Below, one piece after another: positions 50,465 to 62,468 of a DNA stretch of 64,000 nt. The stretch is from NCBI GenBank assembly GCA_003008705.1, contig PDUO01000002.1, forward strand, positions 1,692,898-1,756,897, read 5' to 3'. A model generated the notes under the pieces. That model was not told where the DNA came from and ran no database searches. It saw only the letters and a list, made by a program, of their open reading frames with translations. Position 1 is the first letter of the stretch. The number at the start of each line of letters is the position of its first letter. A program made the position numbers and the translations under genes. Origin of the DNA: Pezicula radicicola. Its lineage: Eukaryota; Ascomycota; Leotiomycetes; Helotiales; Dermateaceae.

Positions 50465-53400
50465 CAGCAAGTTTCTCAACAATTTCAAATCTCGTCGAAT
50501 ATTTTTATTTTGGCTTTCCGCTATAAATTCCATTGGTTGAGGTACCCAATTAAAAAATGGAAACCGTTTAATATAGTATTGAACTACAGCTTGGTGGAAA
50601 TTGTATATGCATATAATGAGTGAATTGTGAGTACTTGCCCTCTGAAATACGAGGTCAAGTAGTAGGCTATATATACTAAATGAGTGGCATCGAATTCATC
50701 CCGAATACCATACAAAATGGGTGATTTGTAATGTATGAGGCATACGTTGCCTTAGTTACAGAACAGGGCGAATTGATTCAGATCTTATAAATCAGAAAGG
50801 ATCGAATATAAAGCTAATATGAGGATATACCCCATGCGATAGCACGTGATTTATGGGCAACATATAGTTTCTCAATTATTAAGCTGGCTTAAGGAAGTCA
50901 AATAGCCACGACACCGCGATAAATGATTAAGTCTTATTGATTATTGATCGGTTAAATATTTTCAATTGCTCTCGCTTCTGACTTGTAGGCTCTAAGCCGA
51001 GTCGAGTTACTCTACAGTTGACTTTCACAATATATAGAGTCTTAATCATTCAGTCAGCTTAAATACTTGTAACTTTAATAGCCACACTAATTCCTAATCG
51101 GAGCTTCTATTATTAGAGTCAAATCGCTCTGCTCTCAAAATATATCATATACATATCTTCGTAGCGCCCTAATGACCAAGTTGACTTGCATATCTTAACT
51201 AAGCAGGACAGCGTACGGGACGTACTGTACCTCTCGCTTTCCTGTATCTTCTAGACACTAGCTCATTTGGCGCTTGCCATGCTTCTTCCCTTCTAGACCT
51301 AATCTTCTTACCGCCCAAAATTAGAGACCTTAACAGTCCTCCCCCCATAAAATAGTCACACCAAGCTCTAAGTATATTTTTTCCTTTTCGGGTTGAATAA
51401 CATAACCGTGCAGTAGAAATCTCAAATGTGGTCTATTAACCATCAAGTTAACGTGAATAACCTAAAAGCAACCTTAACTTCCACCCTTCAAGTTAAGTGG
51501 CCCGACAATAGAAATTCTCGATGTAGTCTGGTTTTTAAATCAACGAGTTAGCTTGGTAACTAAAGAAGCCATACTAAAACCATTCAACCACGACCTGTAC
51601 TTTTCGAGTTTGGTCGCCCAATCGTTGAAATTCTTAGTATACCCTAGCCTCTTCATTATTAACCCAACCTAAGTAACTCAAGCATAAGTTCTATACTTTT
51701 GAGTCAAATCCTCAACAACTGAGATCCTCAACACAAACCAAGTTAGTCTCTATAATCCAATCAGCCTTACTAAGCCTACCACAAATACTCACTTCAACTC
51801 CAACATCAAAACCCCCACCCTCTAAACACTCTCTACTCATCCAGCATAAAAGAATCAACGATTCAACATAGCTGCGACTCAAGACCTTATGTATACCTCC
51901 ATCTCCTCCTTCCCCCCTAAAAAAATCCCCCCACAAAAACACATTAATAACTCATAAAAGAGGATTCCCGAAAACCCACCCTAAGAATATCTCCTTTTTT
52001 TTTCATCCCATGTACAGTCCGTCTGCACAATAATCCTACGGAGGAAACTACCGTACTGGTATGTAGAACCTCTAAAATAAAAACACAAGCTTTCCTCCAC
52101 AACCCAAGAATAAAAATATTTTTGTTCATCCCATACATGAATCAATCAATCCTACGGAGCATACAGTCCATACAACCTTCAAAATAAACATAAACTTTTT
52201 CCCTCCACATCCCGATCTGATGTACCGATTTCCCGGTTCGGTTCGATTTTTTGAGGCTGTACAATCCATTATAACCGTATCGTAGATCTTAAGACCTTAA
52301 GCGAAGCGAGGAAAATAAAAAAAAAGAAGCGAGAAGGGAGGGGGGGGAAAAGGTGGATAGATCGGATATTCAAGCATAAAGGCATTAACATCAAATTCCA
52401 TATACGGTGCATAACTTGCAACAATGTAAACACCCCACTCCGCAGTTCCCGGTACTCTAATAGTGGGCGAGGTGGTAAGTAAAAAACTTGACACTTTTTT
52501 CGTCCGAAGATTGTGCTGTGCATCTGATGTGAAACTGATCTTCCAACACGATGTTGAAGCGAAGGTTAGGCAAGCACGTCAGTTTAGCAAGTGTCAAGAC
52601 CCTGACCTGATGCCCCCCCCAAGATTTTTTGCCCCCTCACTTGTCAAAAGGTTCTAATTTTGATGTACCTCCGTATGCAATTATATGTGTCTGTTGAGAT
52701 TCAATATTAAGAACACGAACCAAGTCAAAAATATCTCCGTACAGAAACCTTTCATAAGTAAGCAATAGGTAGACTTAACTTAAAATAAAGCATTAATTCT
52801 CAACAAGACAACTACAAAGCTACCTCACAGAGTAAAGAGGTGAGAATTACGTACAGTACCCCTCCACGCCCTCCAAAGCTTCCCTCCCTCACATCCAAGC
52901 AAAAAATCGCCACATCGGTACGCATCAAACAAGGCCCATGCCCGTACTTCGTCCCTACCTCCCCTCACCCACTTCCCCTCCACAAAAAAAACCATCTCTA
53001 CCGACCATGCCGACTGTACCAAAACCAACATAAGAACATACTTTCGAAAACGCGCGTTTCAACCATGCGAGGGCAACTCTAGGCATTCCAAAAAAGCGGT
53101 TCTTTCTAGAAGGAGGAAAGAACTTTACAAACCACGATAACCCATCACAGGAATTATTGTACATACTTTAAGTGGCAAAAAAATCATCACGTCTTACAAT
53201 ACCTACGCAAACTCGAAACAAGTGCGTAAGGTGCCACATACTAGAAAGTATGTAAAATAATGACGAAATCACGGAAAACCTTCCTCACTTTTCCGCCCGT
53301 TGTTTGAAAGCTTAGCTTACTTACTTTCTTTGCTTACAAAGTACTTACTTGAAGTAATATAAGGTGTGTGGCGATTTTTTGAGATAAAGTAGTTGTACGT

Positions 53401-54104
53401 ATCTTAAGTAGTTAGTTATAGTAGAAAGATACTAAGTAGATAGAGTAGAGTACTATGAGGTAGATGACGATGATGAAAGATAAGAAAAAAACGAAGAAAG
53501 GACGCGTGTAGGTATTGTATCAAAGATACTTAGTAGTTAGTAGTTAGTTACTGTACTGCTGTCCATATGCATGATTTTGTGGTCGTGTTTTTTGATTAAA
53601 GTTGGTTTTTACGAAGTAGCTAGCTATGCACGCCATGCTAGCATTGTGTTTGTTGGCTCTTTTGCTTTGACAAGGATATGACAGCACAGCAGAGTACTGT
53701 AGTGAGGTGAGTGTGGCATAGTAGGTACTCTCGGTACTCTCGGTACTGTAGGTACAGTACTTAATGTTCATATCTTACATGAACGACAAGACAACTAGGT
53801 AGGTAGTGGAGGTGTTGTTAGTACGACTGAGGAAACCGAATAGATATACAAGACGGATCGGTAATTGTCTTGTCTCCGACACTTCTTCAACCTCATGTCA
53901 TACAGCAGTGAGGAATCTGGGTTGGTTGGTTTCATATTTTTTGCTTCTTTGCTCAGTAAAAACTCCATTTCCAGTATTGTGATATCAAGAGTTTTCTCTA
54001 CTCTAGCAAGCACAAAAAAAGACAGAAAGGTCCCTAAAACCATGCCAACCCGCAGATTTCCGAATAGTTTGTCATAGCGAAATTCTTCTCTTTCTATTCT
54101 TTCT
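50465..54104. other. long AT-rich intergenic tract
   Basis: 3.6 kb with frequent stops in all frames. C/T-rich and A-rich runs appear near 51.7-52.4 kb. TACGGAG-type words recur near 52030, 52150, 52670 and 52737. GGTACTCTC is repeated near 53730-53750. No gene found. The composition would fit an old repeat-induced point mutation target or relaxed non-coding DNA. Confidence 0.45.
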
Positions 54105-54987
54105 TTACTCCTCCTTTGTGACCTCGGCAGCCTTCTTGGCCTTCGATCCACGTAGCTTTGGCTCGGGTGTCTCCTTAACTGGGCGTTGTGATTGACGGAT
54201 AGCTGAGGCGCGGGCGACGGCGTGTTGGCGGAGATCAGGTCGGTATCCAGACTTGGTGGTGGTGGAAGCGATGGCCTTGAAGGTCCTATGGAAGTGATAG
54301 AGATTAGTATAACTTTCTTTTTTTGTGTTGAGAGCAGGCAAAGAGTTGGAAGACTCACTTTCTTGTGGTCTTGTTGGCGCCGAAGGTGGTCTTGTGAGCG
54401 CTGGGTCCTGGTCGCTGGGTGTGCTTGATCTTCTTTGTGATCAGAGTAACACCTCCCTTGTCGCCCTCAGCAGGGACAACTCCAACGGCCTGTAAGTACG
54501 TCCATCAATCAGCAACCATTCAATTCAATTCAATTCAGCCCATTCCATTCCAGCTCCTAATATTCTCCTGCCCGGGGACCTAGTTCCCAAAGTGTATAAT
54601 GCGTACCTTCTCATTGACGAAACCGGCATGCTGTTGTTGCTCTAATTAGCTTCTGTTATTTTCCGAGTTCGAGTCGCGGAGTAGATATACCTTGCGGGAG
54701 TGGAGGTTGACCAAGTTCAAAGGGTCCTTTGAGAACTGGACGCCTCCGTTGGTCTTGCGCTTCACAAGGAAGGAGTTCTGGCTGCCTGCAATCCCACACC
54801 ATATCAGCATCGCATGCCATCAAAACCAACACAGCACCGCACAGTATAGCACAGCAGTACAGCTCTCCCCTCCATCCTTTCTTTCCCCTTCCCTTCCGTA
54901 GAATTGGTGTGTAGGTTAAAACGTACGGGCAATCTCCCAGATGAGGTCCGCAGACACTTGGCTCGAGTGGTAGTTTGAGGCAGACAT
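54105..54987 (-). CDS. RPL28e: 60S ribosomal protein eL28
   Basis: Predicted 163 residues in five exons: 54927-54987, 54691-54785, 54607-54630, 54359-54489 and 54105-54285; introns 141, 60, 117 and 73 nt, all GT-AG and in frame. The protein starts MSASNYHSSQVSADLIWEI, then RSQNSFLVKRKTNGGVQFS, DPLNLVNLHSRKHAGFVN and a basic C-terminus ending EVTKEE. This is the eL28 family (Ribosomal_L28e), a late large-subunit protein present in most eukaryotes and filamentous fungi but lost in budding yeast. Exon 3 is only 24 nt (HAGFVNEK). Intron-rich, short exons near the start are typical of fungal ribosomal protein genes. Confidence 0.95.
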
Positions 54988-55482
54988 GTTTGGCGTGATG
55001 TAGGGTTGAATGGACTTTTTTCTTCCTCCTCACGTTGGATCTTGCAGCAATTCTCGAATATCGCACAAAATCCGCGATTGTGAAAATGTGCGGTGCGTTG
55101 ATTGGTGGACGAGGCGATGGGGAGTTTAGGTTGAGACTAGTCCTGTTTGGGACTGGATTTCACTAGCGCCCTTTCCATTTCCAAACTTATCGCTCGTGTC
55201 GCTGACGCAGCCCGCTGTGCCTCAGTCCTCCCGTCACTCACGCCAGGCGATCATACTCGTACCGTACTATAATGTACGGAGTATTGGCTGCTGCGCATTG
55301 CTATAAGGTTGTCGCTTCCGGGGTTCAAGGAAATGCGGATTAAAGCAGGACAATCGAAGCATTAACAATTAAGCAAAGCCTCCCCCATCATCGGTCGTTT
55401 CATTAAATTCTCGTGCAGCCTCCGTGCAGACCAGATACTTCAAGTAGCGAGCTTTTCCCAACCGTCACAAAGTCTTTTCGAG
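54988..55482. promoter_or_regulatory. divergent promoter of eL28 and the DUF2015-like gene
   Basis: A 495-bp gap between two divergently read genes. It contains an exact TACGGAGTA at 55275-55283. No TATA element stands out. Confidence 0.5.
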
Positions 55483-55971
55483 ATGGGTTACCTCCTCTAC
55501 TCCCTCTCCTTCATCCTCCTTATCATCTCCACCGGTAAGGCCAACCTCCTCCATTACCCTGTACATCTATAGCTTCTTATAGATACACAGAGGTATGCAT
55601 TACTAGGAACTTTAGCTGACATTCCTCCTCCTCTAGCCCTTTACCTTACACGTTCCTTTTGGCTCTCCCTCCTTCCCACCATGAACTTCCCAGGCTCCTC
55701 ATACCTCTACGCCCGTCTCCCATCATCCTTCGCCAGCGATATGGAGAACGGCTTCTCATCATCAGCCTTCGACCTCTCCGGGAACATCAGTGCCGGCGAT
55801 TCGCGAGCTGGCCTGGATGATTCCAGCAAGAAGGAGATCCAGAAGATCATGAAGAAGCGCCGCGTCAACTTTGACGAGGCTCGGAGGATATACACAGAAG
55901 GTCGCTTTGCAAAGAATGGCATCGCTCCCGATGGACGACCGAGAGATCCGAAATTCGTCAGCTTCTCATAA
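55483..55971 (+). CDS. small DUF2015-type membrane-anchored protein
   Basis: Predicted 128 residues in two exons: 55483-55534 and 55637-55971. The 102-nt intron starts GTAAGG, has a TAGCTGAC branch site and ends CTAG. The N-terminus is a hydrophobic anchor (MGYLLYSLSFILLIIST). The C-terminus (KKEIQKIMKKRRVNFDEARR, then FAKNGIAPDGRPRDPKFVSFS) is the conserved part of the fungal DUF2015 family, as far as I recognise it. The role is unknown; a small protein anchored in an internal membrane is inferred from the layout. Confidence 0.8.
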
Positions 55972-56716
55972 GTGATGAATCAAACACAATGGACGCAAGA
56001 GTTGCAATAAGGATATTCACTCTCTTCCAACTACAAATCAAACCACATACAATATACCAACCATCTATTCATTCCTCAACCGACCTACGACACACCTTAC
56101 TACTCTGTCGCACGCATCATCGACTATCCGCGGCGGCCACTTCGTCGGGTCTCTTCTTGGTCTCACGGCCAGGGGCCCCTTCTCTTCTTAGGATATCTAT
56201 ATTATGATGGAGAAATACTTCAGTGTATCTTTCTCCTCGGACACCGATTGATTGCAGTGTCACAGAGCCGGTGGACAAGGCACTCCCACTTCTACACGCC
56301 ATTTTCCCAATCCAGCCAAGCTTGATGACGGATGAAGCGGGAGTAACGGATTGGTTTGAATCAGGTGTTGGGGACTTGGGCTGGTGCAGCATAGCACCAT
56401 TTCCTTTGTCAAGACGGAATATCTACGATCTAGTTAGGAATCCGATATTTTAACCAGCCCGATTAATATGTTGATGCTTTTATCGTGACATTTTTTTTTC
56501 TTTCGTGATAACACTAAACTACACACCAGAAGTTGAACTCTCTTGACAGGACGACAATCATGACAAGAGTAATCAACGTGAGAATAATTCACAAGCCAGA
56601 GTCCATGTACGCCAAATATCGCCCCCCTCGCCCGCTGTATTACACGCACAGCAGTCCAGACCCAATCCATCTCTTCCTCCCACTTCATCAAAGATTCCCG
56701 CATTCTATTTCTCCAC
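55972..56716. other. convergent intergenic region
   Basis: Holds the 3' ends of the DUF2015-like gene (plus) and TUP1 (minus). No other gene seen. Confidence 0.55.
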
Positions 56717-58796
56717 TCAAATGTTCTTGTATGTCCAGATTCTTGCTCGCATATCACCTGATCCCGTCGCAAATGATCCACCAGTTGGACTGGGGGCAAC
56801 CGAGATAACAGAGTTCTTGTGACCCTGTAACATGAGCTGCGTATTTCCGGTTCGAGGATCCCAAAATTGGACGCCCCTGTCCTTCGATCCAGACAAGACC
56901 CAGTTTCCATCAGGGGTGAGGGCCACTGAGAGAACAAAGTCCTATAAACGCATTAGTATCGTGCCCATCCGAATTGATCGCTCTCCCAACTTACCTTGTG
57001 TCCTTCAAACGTTTTGATGCACCGTCCACCTTTTGGACCTGTGTTGGGGTGCCCACCTCGGGGCGCAACAAGTTCCCACATCTTGATTGTCTTGTCCAAA
57101 CTGCCAGATACGAGGTCCTTGCCGTTTGGCGCAAATGCAACCGAGTAGACACTGTCCTTGTGCCCGTCTGGGCCTTCGAGGCGCTCTACTAGATAACCAG
57201 TTGCAGCATCCCAAACACGTACACTCTTGTCAAGAGATCCAGCTGCAACATACTTGGTATCTGGAGAAATGGCAACAGTGGTGACACCATCCTCGATACT
57301 CAAAGTGAGAATATTCTGGCTGGCCTCAATATCCCACAGGCGAACAGTACGATCACCACTGCCGGAAGCAATAGTGCGGCCATCCCGTGCGAAGTCGAGT
57401 GAGTAGATATCTTGCTCGTGACCAGAGAAAGTGTTTCTAATCGTTCGCGATGCAATGTCCCAAACCTAAACATTATTAGTACGCAGATGCTAATCGGAGA
57501 TTTGGTACTTACTCGGATTAACTTATCCTCAGCACCAGTCGCAAGGTATCTTCCATCCGGACTGAAGCAGACACTTCTGATATAGAGATCTCCGACCGAA
57601 TCAACAGACTCGTCTTGGAGAACACAGATCTTTGTTCCGGTAACGACATCAAAAATCTGGGCTGATCGGTTGCAGCCCGTGGCAACATACTTGCCATCAT
57701 GACTAAATCTAACGCAGCAGACTACACTCTCATGCTGAAGAGTGTGAAGAAGATCAACGTCCAGCACTCGAGGAACCCCTGGGTTGAAAATCGCGAACCA
57801 ATCTGCCTCAACTTTCTTCTGGTGTGGCGGTAGGCGTTCAAGATCTAATTCAGCTAGGGCGTTGCCAACGTTGGCCTGGGAATATTGAGGAGCTACGCGG
57901 TGATCAGGAACAGGGTGGCCAACCTGTGGTGAAGCTCGTGGGTCAGGGTATGGAATTGGCTGGTTTAATTGAGGTGTTGCTGGTCCACCAGGGCCACGAT
58001 TGAGGCGTGGTCCTTTGCCTGGACCTGGAGATGCGGTAGATTGAGGAGGCTGACCGCCATAACCATTAGGAGCCGGACCTTGGGGATATCCACCAAAAGG
58101 AGGTTGCTGAGATGGGCCAGGAGGTCCTTGGAGACCTGGAGGTGGCTGAGGCATCTGATGTTGTGGTGGCCCTTGTTGCTCTTGTTGTTGCTGCTGCTGT
58201 TGAGGAGGTGGTGCAAGTCCTGGTCCCTGTCCCTGCTGTGCTCCTCCAGCCATGATACCTCCGAAAAGATTGCTTGGGCCATGACCGATAGATGGTGGTG
58301 CTTGAGAGGGGGCAGCGTGTTGGGGAGGGCCTCCAATACCTGCCGGACGTGGGACACCTCCTCGAGCTTCCAGCTCACGGCGAAGGTGTTGGAGTTCTTC
58401 TTCGTATCTAATTATTGTTAGCGTAATTTATGCGAATTGATGGCGCGACACACTTCGCTTTCAAGGCTAAATGTGCCTGCTCCATTCCATAAACCTTTTC
58501 CCGTACCATCTGCATCTCTTGTATTTGAGTCGCGACTAATACAATGAATTGTTAGCCAAAAAGTAAAACCTCTGCGACTGTCTGTTGGTAAAGACAGCAA
58601 ATAGGCGCTTGTGCGTAAAGCTCTTTTGCATGTTTCTACAGTTGGGGCTGAAGGGTGTTGACTTACTGCTGTGCTCGTACTCTGCGCCTGCTCGTCCTTG
58701 TGTCTCGAATTCAGCTCGAATGCCATCGAGTAGTTCATTGAGACGTGAGGACCCAGGAGTGGGACCCAGCCCGCGGTGTGGATTGTACATCGACAT
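56717..58796 (-). CDS. TUP1: general transcriptional corepressor Tup1 (RcoA/RCO-1)
   Basis: Predicted 600 residues in five exons: 58667-58796, 58454-58535, 57513-58407, 56995-57465 and 56717-56941; introns 131, 46, 47 and 53 nt, all GT-AG. The start MSMYNPHRG is followed by [15 protein letters not shown], the N-terminal helix that makes the tetramer and binds Ssn6. A coiled coil follows ([19 protein letters not shown]). Next is a Gln/Pro/Gly-rich linker with a Q run (about residues 100-240). The C-terminus is a seven-bladed WD40 propeller, with clear repeats ending VWD, LWD, MWE, FWD and IWTY. It is a nuclear corepressor recruited by DNA-binding factors to repress development, carbon-regulated and secondary metabolism genes. 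The protein ends [10 protein letters not shown]. Confidence 0.95.
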
Positions 58797-59446
58797 CGGA
58801 ACGGTTGTGGCAAGCTTGTTGTGATGTTTGTGTACTGAAAGCCCGCTGAATACAGTCAACACAGATTGTGGCCACCACTGAAGTCCCCTAAAGAATGAAT
58901 ACTGCTCGACGAGATTATGCGAGGTTGCGAGATGATTGTTGTTGATGCTTCGATGGCAACGATAAGCTCTCGATCAACAGGGCGACCGTCGACGTCGTGC
59001 GCCAAATCTTTTCGGTGCGTGAGTGGCTTGCACTTGCTGGCAATGAATGATGCACGGATGAAAGGATAGGGAGAGGTAATTATGGACGAGGGGACTTGAA
59101 GCACAGAGGTGCAGTTGCTTCTTGGAATCGACAGCAACGGCCACAATAGGTGAGGTTGGGAATGTGGGCGTGAGGAAGATGATGCGACCAATGTGGGAAA
59201 CAGCAAAGGGCAGAGAAGAGGGAGCGCTGTGGATCACTGGCACACTGGATATTGACCAGAAGGTTAGGATGGGTTAGGTGTTCTAAGGCCGGATTCTATA
59301 GTTGGCCAATCGCTGACGGCCCTAGACTGTTGCCAAACCCCACAGGTGCTCAGCCTAGAGTCCAGCGGGCGGAGGCGCTCAATCCTTGATCCAGCAGCCC
59401 TGACGTTGAACTCTGTCTTCTTGCTTCCGCAGAACACTACGGGAGG

Positions 59447-59473
59447 GTACGTACAGGTACTGTACCTACGTAC
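59447..59473. repeat. GTAC-rich inverted repeat
   Basis: Arms GTACGTA (59447-59453) and TACGTAC (59467-59473) are perfect complements, and inner arms GGTAC (59456-59460) and GTACC (59462-59466) also pair, around a one-base centre. Could form a hairpin or a dyad binding site. Confidence 0.75.
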
Positions 59474-60051
59474 TCTTTCAGCCCCCGTCGTGTGTCGTAC
59501 CACAGCGATGCAAGCAGAGTGCAACACAACGCGCATGCGCTGCTGGATACCCAACTCTATAGGAAAGAGCATCGAATCGTACAAATAAATGACTGATAGC
59601 GACCAGACAACAATAATAATGACAATGCCTCATGTTTTCATGTTTTCATTGTTTCCTTCTCCTGCAGTATCTAGGTACCGTCCCCACTCTACCGTTTTTG
59701 CCGAATCTGGTCCTAAACCCGTATTTAGGTTGTGACCCGCCATGCAAGCAAGAATCACCCAACACCCACCACGTTTGTCGGCGGCAGTCACGGCGTAGAT
59801 TTCTTTCGGCTAGCACCTGCGCGCGCCTTCTGTCAGTGTTAAGGTCTGTGTTAGTACTATTGCTCCGCGGACCTGACGACGGTTTCATGCCATCCCTTCC
59901 GTAAGAAGACATCATGTAGAGATTCACGACAGAGGATTAAAGTATGAAACTCGTGCCAGAAGAAGATCGATGCATCGAAGCATCGAAGCCTTCCGGATGG
60001 TCCTTGGCAGGGACGATTGGACCCTGCAGATACTTCCATATTGTACGGGCT

Positions 60052-60063
60052 CGTCACGTGACG
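60052..60063. promoter_or_regulatory. palindromic CACGTG element
   Basis: CGTCACGTGACG is a perfect 12-bp palindrome with an E-box core, a possible site for bHLH factors. It is about 2.4 kb from ERG3 and 1.3 kb from TUP1, so no target can be assigned. Confidence 0.35.
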
Positions 60064-62420
60064 CCTACCCCAGATCTCAACCTCTTGGATTAATTTAGAA
60101 TATATATCTATAGATATGTAGGCGCCAGGGAAATTGAAGTCTAGCTTTCCAAAGCGACTTGGGGAGAAGACCTTGGTTCTTGGCAATTAAATGCTTGGTT
60201 GGTGGGAGGGGGGGTTGAAGAAATAGAACAAAGAGGAACGAGTCTTGAATATTTGGATTTCTCTTTTTAAGTTTAGTATTAGGAAAGAGAGCTGAATCTA
60301 AGTTCTCCGTCAGGAACAGTTGTTTGGCTACCTTAGTTGCTTAGTCTCTACCTAGTCAATGGAGCTAAAGTAGAACGTGGAGAACCCGCATATCAGCGAT
60401 GCTGACAGTGGATAAAACCGCAAGATGTAATTATTTCACCATTAGCAGAACCTATCTCTGAGAAAAACCTTCCTGAACACTTTGCTGTCGTCAAGGGATT
60501 TTTTAGTAACGTTGATGGAGGATACAGTAGCGTGAAAGAAGTTCTCGGGTGAGAACTTAGTAAAAACAAATCCTGGTGACTAGATTTTTAAGCATCATAC
60601 GGTAAGTGTTGTATGTGATCTTTGAAATGGAGAGGTCTGAGATGTTTGAAACCCCATGCCGTCTAGGAGGAGGGTTAAAGGGTGGTCCCTCGACAAGACA
60701 AATATATATTCGAGGAGAGGTGAGTTGGTGATAGTCTACCCAGGGAAGAGGAAAAGGAAAAGGAGATAAAGTAAAGGCGAGGATATGGACATTGGACTGA
60801 AGCCTCAGCTATGACGTCCTCTGACAGACGCAGTAGATAAGGTTGTACCATCTTGCCGCGCAAGAAATTTTGTAAAGTCAACCTGAGATATGCTCTAGCT
60901 CAAACCTTCTAGTCGATCCATGTCATTGGGGCTCCGTGGGTTGAAAAGGGCAACGAGTAGCAGAAGGAACAAAGAAAACGAGAGAGTAAAAGCTCGCCGA
61001 AAACACTCTTAGCCCATAACTTCTCTTTGTACTTGTAAAGTCAAAGTTAATTAGTAGATATTGCTCCAAGGACGGACCAGATGTCGTTCGTTCTGGACTG
61101 TACGCACTCACAATCCAACCTGGAGTGGTGGCATGACAACTAATTATGAAAAGAGTCACTAAACTCTGAAGATGATATAGGTTGAAGGACCGTACTTTAC
61201 TTCATGGCGGCCGTTGAACTCCGAATTAACAACTGGAATCTAGGACAAGAAGAAATCCGAACAAACCCTTGCGGCCAATTGTAGGAAAGTACTTACTTGT
61301 AGACAAAGTGACCATGAAGAAGGACCTCAACCTAAAGACCACGAACTTCTCAATGGACCCCAGAGCCTCGATTTCGGGTTTCCAGTATCGAGCGTAATAA
61401 TATTCTGGCCCATTGACATATTCGCATCGCCTTATGGTTCGTCCGATGTTTAGAGGTTTGCCTTGTTATGTCGATCAGGCCGCCAGGATCCGACGTGAAG
61501 CTATGAAATGCAAACCTTCAGCACTTCTGCGACTGACTTTGCGAAAGGAGCTTTGGCGATAGTAAGAAGCTTGATATGAAATATGGGCCAAGGTGCCATT
61601 GTTGGCCATTAATATGATAACAGAAAGGAGGTTGTGCTGTTGGGGTGTTGATACCTTCGGGCTCTGCAAGTCGATCTTCGGTGTTTGGACATGTAGTCGA
61701 TAATTAAACAGAGTCTCTTCTATTGCCGTGTTGTACAAGGTCGACTCTGCTCCTTTTCGTCTGTTGCACTCGCAGACTTATGCAATCCGTTCAGCTCCGG
61801 TAACAGCTGATGGCTGGACTGGCCATAATATACGAAAGTCGTAGGGACGAGAGATGAGGCTCCCCAAGAGACTGGCGACAACAGCGCATTATTATCTCGG
61901 AATCCTTTGTCATCTGACCACCATGTCCTGACTCCTGACTCCTGTGCTGATTGCTGAGGCGAGCTTCAGCGTGCTTCTCGGCGCGGGTACAGAGAATCCG
62001 TATGGTGCCATTTAGATTCTAAGCCTTGTGCTCCAGTTATCCCAGTTTATGCCCGTCTCGTTTCTTGTTTTGCCGTGTGTGATTGGCAGGCACAGCATCC
62101 GCCCCGCGCTAAGAAATTGATTGCTCAAAGTACAGGGCAATTTCCAGCTCAGGTCGCCAGGTTCACCTACAGCAGGAATTTGTCGTCCTGGTTGCCAGGG
62201 TGCTCGCTCAATACAGTAGAAATATTCAACGCCATCCTCCGCCTTTCGGGGCCTCCTATCTTACCTTATTTATCAGATTCTCCTTCACGCTTCACGCTTC
62301 ACCAATCCCAACCCATTCACTTGGTGTTCCCCTCCTGCACATGCAAACTCCTTCACGCGCCCTCGCCCACGCTCACCTAGGTAGACTCACCTGAACTCAA
62401 GCTTGCGCAATTGCAACCAC

Positions 62421-62447
62421 AACCCAACCCAACCCAACCCAACCCAA
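62421..62447. repeat. AACCC pentamer run
   Basis: About five AACCC units in the probable 5' leader of ERG3, 22 bases before its start codon. It is not the fungal telomere repeat. Confidence 0.85.
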
Positions 62448-62468
62448 GTCAAGGACCACACCGCCACA

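Larger units (their letters stand above)
58797..62468. other. long intergenic region upstream of TUP1 and ERG3
   Basis: 3.7 kb between two divergent genes. No convincing coding frame. It contains a GTAC-rich inverted repeat at 59447-59473, a 12-bp perfect palindrome with a CACGTG core at 60052-60063, and an AACCC run in the probable ERG3 leader. Such long promoter regions are normal for developmental regulators in fungi, so most of this may belong to TUP1. Confidence 0.5.

Noticed and set aside
54786..54926. Box C/D snoRNA inside the first eL28 intron
   Set aside because: TGATGG and CTGAT words occur but do not form a proper C/D box pair with a terminal stem.
62421..62447. AACCC run as a telomere-like repeat
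   Set aside because: The unit lacks T and differs from TTAGGG/CCCTAA; it is a simple run in a 5' leader.
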